Made by a program: the position numbers and the translations under genes
Assembly: GCA_029718625.1 (NCBI GenBank)
Contig: CM056383.1
Location: 65,534,849-65,598,848 of the forward strand
Reading direction: 5' to 3'
From: Synaphobranchus kaupii
Taxonomy: Eukaryota; Chordata; Actinopteri; Anguilliformes; Synaphobranchidae
Length of the DNA stretch: 64,000 nucleotides
In this document: one piece after another, positions 33,671 to 44,231 of the stretch
How positions within the stretch are numbered: the stretch's first letter is position 1
How the letters are laid out: each line of letters starts with the position of its first letter
The notes under the pieces: generated by a model
The model's input: the letters and a program-made list of their open reading frames with translations, nothing else
Database searches by the model: none
What the model was told of the DNA's origin: nothing

Positions 33671-34535
33671 GAAACGTACGTATGCTGATGACACATTTTT
33701 ACATCTGGCCATAACATAACAGAAATAAGCTCCAAGCTCTCATCTGATTTGACAATTAAAAATCAGAATGTATATATTTTAGATTTCAATCGAAAAAAAT
33801 TCCTGTCTTCGCTCCTATAAACTTGAAAAATAAACCTCTCTCCATTACAGAGACATAAATAATTGGGTGTAATATTGGATGCCAATCTTAATTATAAATC
33901 ACACGTAGAAAGAGTAATCAATCAACTGAAACAAATAATGTTTGTTTATAATAAAATCCACCTTCTTATAACCAGCTCTATTTCAGTCACCTATCTTAAT
34001 GCAATAGCACTCTCAACTTCATCATCCTGTTTGCCTATTTGGACTCTTATCAGCGAAAGGCATATTAGACTCAATTGCACGTCTCTGCAACCGGGCCCAT
34101 AAAATACATGCCAATGTTCCTCTCCGTTCTCATCACTGTGATGCATTTAAGAAAATAAATACTTTAAACTTTGAAAATTACTGTAAATCATTATCAATTA
34201 AATTCTATTTTCAAATACAAAATAACTACAAACCGGTTATAATAATGATCTCATGCCAACACACACAACACACACCTCATCACTGTGATGCATTTAAGAA
34301 AATAAATACTTTAAACTTTGAAAATTACTGTAAATCATTATCAATTAAATTCTATTTTCAAATACAAAATAACTACAAACCGGTTATAATAAATGATCTC
34401 ATGCCAACACACACCCCGCAACAAGACAAACTAGAATTACGCGTGCAGTCACAAACAATGAAAATCCGCTACCTCGTTATGAAAACAATTATGGTCTCAA
34501 ATAATTTTCTTATAATTGTACTTTCATCTTGAATA
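33671..34535 (+). pseudogene. Same LINE, RT catalytic YADD and C-terminal part
   Basis: Immediately after the insertion, YADDTFLHLA appears, with the two catalytic aspartates of RT motif 5. Downstream, GVILDANLNYKSHVERVINQ and FKKINTLNFENYCKSLSIKF continue the post-RT region of the same clade. Stops and small shifts break it. A 147-bp tandem duplication lies inside. Confidence 0.8.
34131..34408. repeat. 147-bp tandem duplication within the LINE
   Basis: CATCACTGTGATGCATTTAA starts at 34131 and again at 34278; the copies are nearly identical through ACCGGTTATAATA and ATGATCTCATGCCAACACAC. The near identity indicates a recent local duplication. Confidence 0.9.
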
Positions 34536-34909
34536 CAATTCCATTACATATACAAAACAGTACTTCTCCTATCATATTTAAGCAATTATACAAAAAAATA
34601 CCTAATAGAAGGGTGTACTTTTTTTAAATTTTCTCTAGTTTCTTTCCTTTCTCCTTCCTTCCTTTACCAGTGCAGGACAGGAACCCTCTGCAAACCAGCA
34701 ATTTTGCTGAGTAGGGCGAAAGTATTTCATAACCAGTTGTTGGTGTATTAACCTTTTCCTGTATAATAAATTAAATGAAAATGAAAAAAGTAAACAGTCC
34801 AGAAATATGCAAGAAGTACATATTGTGTGCATGTGAATAAATATGATTATTCTATCTTTGCAATAATATGCAGCTCTGCTGTGCTGCTTTGTTTTATCAT
34901 AATTATATA
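34536..34909. other. No recognisable gene
   Basis: T-rich and AT-rich DNA between the LINE and the Sleeping Beauty-type end. Confidence 0.4.
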
Positions 34910-35133
34910 CAGTTGAAGTCGGAAGTTTACATACACTTAGGTTGAAGTCATTAAAACTAATTTTTAACTCCACAGATTTCATGTTTGCAAACTATAGTGT
35001 TGGCAAGTCAGTTACAATCCATGACACATTCCCAACAATTGTTTACAGACAGATTCTTTCACTTTTAATTCACTATAATCACAATTCCAGTGGGTCAGAA
35101 GTTTACATACACTAAGTTGACTGTGCCTTCAAT
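34910..35133 (+). mobile_element. Sleeping Beauty-type Tc1 left IR/DR end
   Basis: TA (34908-34909) is followed by CAGTTGAAGTCGGAAGTTTA. An inner repeat, CAGTGGGTCAGAAGTTTACA, starts at about 35088. This pair of direct repeats inside a roughly 225-bp inverted repeat is the IR/DR structure to which the transposase binds at two sites. Everything beyond ACTGTGCCTTCAA is lost and replaced by a hairpin-module copy. Confidence 0.92.
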
Positions 35134-35134
35134 T

Positions 35135-35578
35135 TTTTTTTATATTTGGTTGCATATCCTTGCATGCCATGACTTCCTGATGTCTGTGACCCAACATGAT
35201 CAAAAGACTCTTGATATCTTGTTTTCTGGTACTCTTACAAGTGATACTATACCATCTCTGCATTTGAATGGATCTCTATGGGAATTGGGAGTGGGACTAG
35301 ATTCAGCTGTAAATTACACTGGAACAGTATGGAACACATGGTTGGCTAAATGGCTCTAAGTCATCAAGGGTCTCACAAATCAAACAAGCCTTAAATCATC
35401 ACTCTGCTGCCAGAAATACAGTAAATATGGATGGATAACTTGAAGGGTTTCTTCTCCTGACTTATTTTTCCATGGAGTTCAATAGGAAAAGTTGTCAGGA
35501 GAAACAACCCTTAAAGTTATCCATCCATATCTATTGCATGTCTGGCAGCAGGGTGATGGTTTGAGGCTCGTTTGATAC
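35135..35578 (+). mobile_element. Hairpin module, copy E, with both arms
   Basis: The leader (GTTGCATATCC, CATGCCATGACTTCCTGATG) is followed by the module and then by a long inverted repeat. The left arm at about 35384-35464 and the right arm at about 35490-35576 are complementary around the loop TTATTTTTCCATGGAG plus TTCAATAGG. Arms include AAGGGT..TCTCCTGAC and GTCAGGAGAAACAACCCTT. An (AATA)n run follows at 35579-35601. Confidence 0.8.
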
Positions 35579-35601
35579 TAATAAATAAATAAATAAATAG
35601 A

Positions 35602-37127
35602 ATAAATGTACTAATACATCTCGAACATGGAGTTTGTTGTTTCCACACATAGCTTGGTTGCAGGAGCAATGAATGTCTCAGTTGAGCAATATCATGGCGC
35701 CGGTGCCATGGCCACTATTGACCGGCAAATTGACCGGTTTTGTTTTGTGGAGACTTTGGAATTGTTTTCAATTCGGGAAGGTTGATTACGGTGGTTCCAA
35801 CGCTTTCTAGTGCAAAAATGCCAGCCGTCGTCTCACTGTCTGTTAGTCTGTTTTCATTGTCCTTGTCCTTTTTTCATGTCTCTTTATTGTGATATTTTAA
35901 TAAAAACATTTTGCAACCGCTCCTTATTGTGTTTGAAATCATTTGTGTTCCAGCCCCTCGATGTGAATGGTTTCCCACTGGAGCATGTTGAAAGCTCTGG
36001 CAGTTTACTGAACAGGCTGCTGAGTTCAAGCCATGTTCGTTCATGCATGCTTGTCCCTTGTCCGTAGAGCAGATCATCTTTTTTAATAAATGTACTTTCG
36101 CAGTTATTTTAATTAGATACATGCTTTTCCTGTTTCAAGCTAAAAAGCCGTTTTAACCAATTGAACAACGACACTACCACCTCATTCAACTGCCTGATTG
36201 CTATCATTACATCTTTGATAGATTAAAGTAAAATTGGCAAACATACATAAAATGGATAGAAAAGACCAATATCTTGAAAATTGCAAAGATTTTGATTTAC
36301 CCTTGAATTACGAATGGAATAGCAATGTAAATATAAAATGTAAAAATATATACAATTTGAGAGCCACATATTTAGTTCAAATAAAAAATTCCTAGTTTGC
36401 CAAAATAATCTGCAAATAAATGTCACTATTATTTTTGCAATATTGTCAACATATCACCATCTTCAAGCACTACCGGCTTCAAACACTATCAACAAAGGGC
36501 CAGTTCAAGACTGACATTTAGCTGAAAGAATAGCACTTGCACATGTTGCATAGCAACAGAAAGGCATTATGATACACCCTGCTGAATGGAAGCACGGTGA
36601 TTGGTTTGTGTCCAGAATGCAGTTGAGCACACAGGCAGCAGTGTTCAACTCATTTGAGAGTGTTTTTCCAAAACAAAGATATCTAATCATGCATTTTAAT
36701 CACTGTGATTTAACAGATGTGCACATGCTTCACATCCCCAGGAAATGTCTTTCAATGTGATTTGCATTGTGAAATGGTTCATTGAAGCCTTGTAGTGATG
36801 TTGAATAGCAATATCTCAGGGAAAAATCTCTAAGCAATCAATGTTCTATTTAAATGTTGACTGGAAGTGGAATGACGTTCATCTGGAGGAATATTTGCTA
36901 CAGTTTATAAGTTTAAAACCAAAAAGATGTTATTTACATCGCTCATGCACATTGAATACAGTAAAAATGGAAAGTTATATTTTACTTAATTAATCTTACT
37001 GTATGTCAGCAATAGTACCGGGCCGAAGCAGTGTAGGCGTTTAGACGCCTTGCTATTTTTTTGTAGACTAATTTTTTAAATAGCTATACAATCCACACCA
37101 TTTCCTGAAAACGAATGGGTTACGTAT
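35602..37127. other. No recognisable gene
   Basis: AT-rich DNA. Frames of up to 85 codons at 35810-36122 overlap each other on opposite strands, and none shows a domain. Confidence 0.4.
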
Positions 37128-37357
37128 GTAACCTCGGTTCTATGAATACGGTCAACACGCCATGGGTCATCCTCACCGAGAGGGTGAGCTACTAGGAGAC
37201 TGAATAGCAAATTAACCACCACTACGCGGACACCACGTCACGCCATAAATATGGTGCGCGTACGCCGCCCGGCCTCTTTTGCCGACTGCGGGGCACAGAA
37301 TTCCTCGCATGATCACGCTATGTGGGGTGTTGTCCATATTCATAGAACCCATGTTAC
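37128..37357. mobile_element. Left inverted arm of a DIRS-like remnant
   Basis: GTAACCTCGGTTCTATGAAT near 37135 is mirrored locally by ATATTCATAGAACCCATGTT near 37335. The GC-rich middle (37185-37285, with ACCACGTCACGCCATAAATA) reappears inverted at 38565-38645. A DIRS-style reverse transcriptase fragment lies between the two arms. DIRS elements have inverted rather than direct terminal repeats, so I infer that these arms are their ends. Confidence 0.45.
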
Positions 37358-37502
37358 AGTATACCAAATAAAGTCATGCGGGGGATGTAGTGGGGTAACG
37401 CCACATGCCACAACCGTGCGTTAGAAATATATTCACAATATATTAGATGCTTGTTCTTTGGAAGAAGCTAATCTAAAGCGCAAATACCACTGGTGATAAA
37501 AG

Positions 37503-37822
37503 CTCCACGGCGGGCGCCACGGTGGTGCAGCGGGCTAAGGCGCGGACTCTGTCTGTGCTGTTGCGCCCCGAGGATCGGGGGTTCGATCCCCGGTCCTGCC
37601 AGATCCGAGCATGGCTGGTGCCCAGTGGGAGCGGCAATTGGAGGCTGCTCCCGTGTAGGGGGAGGGGCTCGGAGAGTATCTCTGAGATGGGCCGTTTTAT
37701 TTTTCTCCCAGGTCGGAGGGGGAGAAATAGGCCTGTGTTTAGCAGCAGTGTCGGTCTCGTCGAGAGTGTGCATGTGTGTGGCCTCCCCAGCCACTTCCAC
37801 GGTCCCCGGTGAAACACAACAA
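37503..37822 (+). mobile_element. tRNA-derived SINE
   Basis: The head resembles a tRNA: an A-box-like TGGTGCAGCGGG at 37523-37534 followed by CTAAGGCGC, and a B box GGTTCGATCCC at 37580-37590, ending in CCTGCCA. The A/B boxes are internal RNA polymerase III promoter elements. The spacing and extra arm look tRNA-Leu- or Ser-like. A non-tRNA body follows to about 37822. Such elements are transcribed but move only with LINE-supplied enzyme. Frames across it are chance. Confidence 0.8.
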
Positions 37823-38397
37823 TCGTGTTCCTGAAAAACTTCTGAATATCCTTCGTTTCTAACGAGACAACTGATGTGAGTAGGCCAGTACCGTATGTGT
37901 AACCTGTAGACTACTGTAGGCTAACAAAAACGTGGTCGTACAACACACTAAGCAACGTGGATGGGTAGGCTACAATCATTCTACAGAAATCATGCATCTC
38001 ACATTTAACATTTGTTTATTAGCCTCTAGCCTATGGATTAATTTGTGCAGAAAAATTGGTAGATAGCCTATTTCAGTTTCCGTTGTTGCTGCTATTTGTA
38101 GGATATGGTTATGATGCCCTCGCGCAAAGGAGGCCTAGTAAATCACACACACATACATGTAACGACATTTCATTGTATTTCGGAGATCAAACACACATGC
38201 GCACACACACCCTCCCTCTAGCTAGCTAGACTTTGCAACAAGCGCTTAAGTGTAGCCTTGTAAGCCTACCGTAGAATGCGCACAGTGTACATGAATGAAA
38301 GAGGGACTTGCTGGCATTGGCGAAATGCACTGCCAGTCATATTTAAGTTTTCTGATTGGGTGAGTGCCAACTGGGTGGGTCTTTCCCACCTAGGCCC

Positions 38398-38519
38398 ACC
38401 CGTAGCTACGCATATGACTTCTGGTGATCCCGGTGTATGGAGATGTGGGAGTACGCCTCCTGTAGGTCCACCGAGGTGAACCAGTCACCATCCCTCGCCA
38501 ATAGACAGGAAAGGCGGAG
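38398..38519 (-). pseudogene. DIRS-like reverse transcriptase fragment
   Basis: The minus strand reads CLLARDGDWFTSVDLQEAYS and then HISIHRDHQKSYA before a stop. The DWFTSVDL..AYFHI.I block is the first catalytic motif of the reverse transcriptases of DIRS-like (and some Gypsy) elements in fish; the aspartate in VDL is catalytic. About 35 residues remain. Its place between inverted arms favours DIRS over Gypsy. Confidence 0.65.
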
Positions 38520-38555
38520 CATGCAGAAAAAACAGGCATCTTAGTTCAAGATAGT

Positions 38556-38910
38556 TGAACTGGAGCCTGTACCGGCGGCGTATACGCACCACTTATGGCG
38601 TGACGTGGTGTCCGCCATGTTGTGGTGGTTAATTTGCTATTCAGTCAGCCACGTGTTTCGAAGGAAATCGTGGATTTGCACTGAGGTAAGATACCCATGT
38701 GTCCAGTGCAGTGAGGTTGTTTCATTAACGCAGTTTGGGGAGACAATTGGACATTCTAAATTGGGGTGGGAATTGGATATAGACAGCCCCGTGTTGGACG
38801 CCAAATAATTTTTTTTTTTTTTTATTATAAATTTGCTATTCAGTCTCCTGGCAGCTCATCCTCTCAGCTATGGGAGGACCCATACTGTGTTGACCGATAT
38901 GAAATAGACT
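38556..38910. mobile_element. Right inverted arm of the DIRS-like remnant, split by an insertion
   Basis: 38565-38645 and then 38830-38905 together form the inverted complement of about 37155-37285, including CACCACTTATGGCGTGACGT and GGGAGGACCCAT. The arm is interrupted at GAATAGCAAATT (complement) by a 184-bp insertion with a 15-bp target duplication. Confidence 0.6.
38646..38829. mobile_element. 184-bp retroposed insertion with 15-bp target duplication
   Basis: AATTTGCTATTCAGT occurs at 38631-38645 and 38830-38844, exactly flanking the insert, and the inverted sister arm at 37190-37215 shows the uninterrupted sequence. The insert begins CAGCCACGTG and ends in a T-run of about 16 followed by ATTAT. 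Long target duplications plus a homopolymer tail indicate LINE-driven retroposition. I do not recognise the body (AGACAATTGGACATTC, GTTGGACGCCAAAT); it may be an unnamed SINE or 3' end. Confidence 0.75.
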
Positions 38911-39628
38911 TAGAGAGGGCCATTATGGCCTTAGATATGCCCATTAACCAAATGCAAATCAGACATGACATTTAAGTTACATAATCCATTGTTTAACCAA
39001 TCTTTACATAATCCATTGTTTTTTGGTAGAACCGCCTTTCCTCGGAGTACAACTGCACTACATCTTCACCTGAACATTACTTAGCTTTGTGGTGGCTAGT
39101 TAATCTCAACAGCTACTGCTACAATATGAAAATGGATAGTTCAGTTTTTTTTGTGCAATGAATTTTACATATTTACAGAATGTTATGATGTCTGGGACAA
39201 CTGTTATAGGGGCTTTGGGGTTCATTATCGAAAGCAAGAGAGCAGTTGTACAGTGGTCCAGAGGTTATACCTGTGTATATTACCTGATTATTCTTTGAAG
39301 AAATTACATTTAATCTAACTTTTGGTTGGAACCGTTTGCTATGGTGGCCGAGACATCCAAAGCAACGCAACATTATCACAACATGAATGCAAATCAGAAA
39401 ACAGAACAACACAAAACACACAACAACTTTACAGAAATGCGCTGCGTTCCAGAGAAAAACGACAACGGAAGTGTTTGCTTATGTTATGGAGCTCAAGAAC
39501 TGACAAAAGTATTTGAATTTGAATTTATTATATTTGAATTATATACGTGTAACATTTAATAAACTAGAATTTTTTTGTGGTGTATTTCATAAATTTGCAT
39601 TTAAACAATTTTTTTTCAAATATCAACA
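38911..39628. other. No recognisable gene
   Basis: Overlapping frames of 60-80 codons at 39173-39559, with no domain. The 77-codon frame at 39326 ends in FEFEFIIFELY and has no known relative that I recognise. Confidence 0.35.
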
Positions 39629-39855
39629 ATTCAGATTGATATTCAGATTTAAAAAATTCAGATCCATAAATACAAATTTCTCAGATAAAAATTTCTGAAA
39701 TTCAGATTGATCTTCAGATTTTAAAAAATTCTGATCCATAAATACAAATCTCTCCGATTCAAATTTCTGAAATTCAGATTGATCTTCAGATTTAAAAAAA
39801 TTCTGATCCATAAATACAAATCTGTCCGATTTAAATTTCTGAAATTCAGATTCTA
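39629..39855. repeat. 72-bp minisatellite, about 3.1 copies
   Basis: ATTCAGATTGATCTTCAGAT starts at 39629, 39700, 39772 and (partial) 39844. The 71- to 72-bp period is 24 codons, so the minus strand shows a repeated 24-residue peptide with MDQNFLKSEDQSEFQKF. The match to codon length is probably coincidental, but it keeps the frame open. Confidence 0.9.
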
Positions 39856-40049
39856 TTTGTTAACTAGGCCAAAGGTGAAGCTTCCGGCCTACCCAGGAAA
39901 AGTAAAAGCTTTCGGAATTGTCGAACTTGCGTTTAGCTTAGTGTTGCCAGGAAGACTTCAAGCTAGCGGCTCTGACGCAAGTGTAACGTTAATGGGGTAA
40001 GTGCATCCAAAGGTCTTATGATTTACTTAGCTAGATAATATACGTTTAA

Positions 40050-40860
40050 CCCTCACAGGCCGGCTGGATTGCCGCTGAACCGAGTAACAAAAAAATTATA
40101 TTTCTATTTCTAACTTCGCAAGATTTTATCATACACGGCAAAAACATTTGAAACCTTGGAATCGCAACTTTCTGATTTGAGCACTGGCAAATAATATGAC
40201 ATTTTTTAAATTAGGTTAATTTGACAAAAAGCAAACCCTGTCTTTTATTCTCTTACGGCCTTCTCTCTACCTGGAAGTGCCATCCCACTTCTACTGACAT
40301 GGTAAAAAGGTGCTAGTTTTGGGGAGACATAAAATGGCAGACAACTTGAAGCACATTTTATTCCTTTCCGGAAGATCAAGATGGCAAGATTATCTGCTCA
40401 TAACTGTATGCTATTATTGTTGGAAAGTGATGAGGAAGTCGCTGACAACTCATCGGGTCCCGATACTGACGAGGAATCATAGGAAGAGAACCAGAATTTT
40501 GAATTGAGAATTGATCCAGCTGAGGACCTAACTGATGATGAGTAAGTAACTATTTTGTACTAAAATATATGAATTCTGCGTCTTGTACACACATTCCGTT
40601 TGTTGTACAAATTGCAATAGGCACTTTTGGAATGAGCCAGAGCCGTAGATAGACAAATAGAAGGCCCTGGAGTTGTAATGTTACAACTGCCACACAGATT
40701 CTGGATGTCGACAAAGTGGCTTCTGTTGGTCGCAATAAATGCATACTCCGTAAGATGGAGTCGGGGAAACAACAGTGCACTCCGTGGAAGTGCAAGGATT
40801 GTGATGTTCCCTTGTGTCTACAGTTGACCAGAAACTGTTTTGAGAAGTGGCACCAAAGAC
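40050..40860 (+). mobile_element. piggyBac-like element remnant, left end and coding pieces
   Basis: TTAA at 40046-40049 is followed by CCCTCACAGGCCGGC, a good piggyBac-type end (CCCT...). N- and C-terminal transposase pieces follow, without the catalytic core. No matching right end with TTAA was found before or after the (GA)n array, so the 3' boundary is unknown. Confidence 0.6.
40381..40545 (+). pseudogene. piggyBac transposase N-terminal acidic region
   Basis: The frame reads MARLSAHNCMLLLLESDEEV, then ADNSSGPDTDEES, a stop, and ENQNFELRIDPAEDLTDDE. Fish piggyBac transposases begin with a short amphipathic stretch followed by such an acidic serine-rich region. One nonsense codon is present. 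The segment ends at GATGATGA/GTAAGT, a strong splice donor. Confidence 0.55.
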
Positions 40861-40865
40861 TGAAC
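40716..40865 (+). pseudogene. piggyBac transposase C-terminal cysteine-rich domain
   Basis: The frame gives KQQCTPWKCKDCDVPLCLQL and TRNCFEKWHQ. The pattern C..C.V.LC......CF..WH is the zinc-binding C-terminal ribbon of piggyBac transposases, which recognises the transposon ends. Only about 170 bp separates it from the N-terminal piece, so the roughly 400-residue catalytic region with its DDD residues is absent. It is a deletion derivative or a spliced remnant, not an active enzyme. Confidence 0.7.
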
Positions 40866-40954
40866 GAAAAGATTGTTGGTTTCAGTAAATCTTCTTTAAG
40901 TCTTCAGCATGGCTCACTGAATATTGCTTATTATCCCCACTCCTTTGTCTTTGT

Positions 40955-41046
<92 letters not shown>
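40955..41046. repeat. (GA)n microsatellite, about 45 repeats
   Basis: A pure GA run of about 90 bp. It is long and uninterrupted, so likely highly variable in length. Confidence 0.97.
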
Positions 41047-41051
<5 letters not shown>

Positions 41052-44000
41052 CATCTGACAGATCTTAGAGGTGTGGATAATGAATATTCAGGCCATTAGC
41101 AGATAGCCCACCCACAGGCTGCTCCATTAGCAAATAGCCCTTCCACAGCCTGCTTTTGCTGAAATAAAGTTGTGAACAGTTGTGAAAAAAACAGGTTTTT
41201 AGTTATTTAGATCTCAGATATGCTAAACTATTTTGACAACCTTACATAACAAGACCTTGATGAACAAATTTCATATTGACAAAACAATTGGTCACTATAG
41301 TTTAGTGTGTGCTTTCACATTTGTGATGGCACAGAAGTTTACTCTTTATAACTTGTGTGTTTGTAGATCTATTTACAAGCTGCATATGATACTGACCAAA
41401 CTATTTATGGCATATAAATGTAGCTGTGATTGTCCTTCAAATAAAAATATCAAACACTGGAGTAAGTGTGTGTTAAGTTGACGAAATTTTGATAAATGTC
41501 AGACGACACCAAAATCACAAAGCTTCTCTGAATTAAGCACGGACCTGGGGGGGTTAATTGTTTTTTTTTTATTCCCGCCTTTGGGAGATATGGAGACATG
41601 GACGTCGCAATGTACAAGAAGATGCCCGTAGCTGGGGACACCGAGGACCGTCATGGAGTAGTGTTGTTGAAAGATGCGAGACTGTACATCTCCATCTGCA
41701 TCAGGGAGTTACAGCAACCTGATGCTAGCAAACACCACGACTTTCACAAGGCTGCCTGACTACTGATCTGAGCTTACCATTGTTATGCAGTTAACCTTGG
41801 TTGAAAAACAGACTACAGTAGCTAGCCCGTGACTGGACTGATTGCTGCTAACACCTAAGCAGCATTCTCGCTAGATTATTAAGGGAAACGGCAAATGCTT
41901 ATTTGTTTTAACGTTTAAAAAAAATATTGTTTCTATATCTGAACATGATTTTCTTAGCATGTATAAATGGTACATTTTATGCATTTTATAGTCTGTGGTT
42001 GTGGCAAGACGGAGGTCGTACATACTTTGAGCTGTTAACAGCACCCTACTATTTTATTGCCATGCAGTGCAACTGGAAAGGCTGAGGTTTTCGCAAGCGG
42101 TCACCCTTTTAGAAAATCCTTTTCTTAAAGCTATAGTTTATAGTTTCAGACAAACATGAATACTGTAATTGGGACGGATACGATTACCACTAGGGGTCAA
42201 TATGGATCAGGTTAAATATTTATGTATACCATTCATGTCCCTTGGGGCCTCCATCTTGTGCTTGGCTCCTCAGAAAAAAAATAGCTGTACTTTGTATTTG
42301 AATTGCATGCTCATTTGTATTTGTATATGATGTGTTTTAATGGTTAATGATCTTTTTTTGATCTTTTTTTTGTCATAAGCCAATTTAACACTAGAACCGC
42401 CAAGTGCCATGTAATGATGATTTTTTTTTTTTTCAAGAGGGAAATAATTTTAAGCTATAGCGGCAATTCTATGGTTAGCCTATATGCTGTAACTCCTAAT
42501 GACACCGGGTGCAGCCAAATAGACATTCCACGTAAGACTTAATTATTTATTTTCTAAAGGGACCCATCTAATTTATCAAAAGAGCCACTCATCTTGGTTT
42601 TATTCTGATAAGGTAGGCTACCTGTTTGTGTTTAGACCACTGCAGCGTGACTTTGGAAACATTTTCTGAAAATAGATATAACGCTGGAAGTGTAAATGGG
42701 CTACCAGTAAGATTTTAAGAAGCTGTCTGTCTTGTGAATTGTTATTTTTATTCAACTCAAGTATCCGGGAGGGCTTTTCTGTTTTCAGTGCAGGAAAATA
42801 AAACAATGTATGAAAATGAAAAGGCCGATATAACATCACAAATGACAATTCCAAACAGTGCAAGGAGTTTGAACCTTTTTTTTATTTTTTATAATCTTCT
42901 AGGTTATGTCCGGTAAATCTCTGAGCAGCATCTATCTTGTAAGAAAATGCATTTAATTTGTTTTCTTGCTGGAGGATAGTAGGTCCCTGCAAGGTCTGTT
43001 TGACCTGTCGCATACTGTTGGATCTTACACTGATGACACTAAGATGAACTCACTTGGGGGGCTTGAATGCTTCTTCACACAAGCCTCAGGATATACCGTA
43101 GATCCTACATGCAAAGGGCACATGGAATCACAGTTCCACGTTATATTCCCTTTGAAATGCACATGGTGTAGAAGTGTGGAAAATGCTATTCTCAAAGGCT
43201 GTGGAGGTATGCATCGGGCCATTTTAGGCCACACAATGAACATAGCCATGTGCAGGGAGAAGCTGTCAATGCATGCAGTGATTGTGACCTACTACTGCCA
43301 TAGGTGCTGTTCAAATTCAGGGGAATTCCCTGTGGGACCATGAAGGTCATTTACTATTCTCCTGTTGCCATGCAACTAATTCCAACCCTCCTTGACAGTG
43401 GCTAAAAGGAAACCCTTTCTAGTGGAAAATATGTAATGGTATAAATGATCAGAAAGGAGAACTTGTCTTGAATGTATTCTGATATTAAACATAGTTGCAT
43501 CACCAATACCTCTATGAAATTGTATTGTACCTGTCTTGCACAAAACGCGTTTTAATAATGTATTACGCAAACATCCGTTAGGTAAACAACGACTTTCTGA
43601 TTTAAGTCCAAAAATAATACAATAGCAAAGCAAAATATGCAAAATATATATTTTTTTTCACAGCAAGAAACCAGTCAAATTGAAGTCAAACTCACTCTGT
43701 CCTCATGATTTTTAAATTATTAGTAGCTAGCTAAACATGATAATAAAAAGGGCAGTATTTGTGGAACTTATTTGTCCATTGTCATGTTTAGCTAGCTACT
43801 AATAATTAAGCTACTACTAATTTTTAAATGAAATTTCATAGATGTACATAACACGGCAAGACAAAGCCGAACGCCCGTAAAGTTTTGTGCTTTTTGGAAA
43901 AAAAGAGATTAAAGTAAAGCCTTGGGTGCGGTTATTAAAGTCCCTGAAATTCTATGATAAAACATGAAAAAAAAACTGGAAAATTACTTCCTGGATGAAC

Positions 44001-44229
44001 TATTTTCAAGTCAGGGCTTCGAATGGTTGACTAATTAATGTCAGTAAAAAAATTCTTTACCATCTTTGTGACTTGTAATTATATGTTTTTTTCCAGCCCA
44101 GTGCCTATATGTCACCACTGGGTATAAATTAGCCTGAGTCTCCTTAATGGACCCTGACAACACTGAATAATGTATATGAAGTTGACAGGCATAATTGCAG
44201 CGATATTCTGAGTCTATTAACAGAACATG
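41047..44229. other. No recognisable gene
   Basis: The longest frame, 125 codons at 42966-43343, contains cysteines and histidines (CTWCRS, YYCHRCCSN) but no domain pattern I can name. TTAACACTAGAACCGCC at about 42386 resembles a piggyBac end without a partner. The rest is AT-rich. Confidence 0.4.
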
Positions 44230-44231
44230 TA

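Noticed and set aside
37503..37591. Functional tRNA gene
   Set aside because: The A and B boxes fit, but pairing of the acceptor and anticodon arms is poor and a non-tRNA body continues to 37822, as in a SINE.
42386..42402. piggyBac left end TTAACACTAGAACCGCC
   Set aside because: No matching inverted end with TTAA was found in the surrounding kilobases.
42966..43343. 125-codon frame with several Cys and His residues
   Set aside because: The spacing fits no zinc-finger pattern, the antisense strand is also open, and the sequence context is non-coding.
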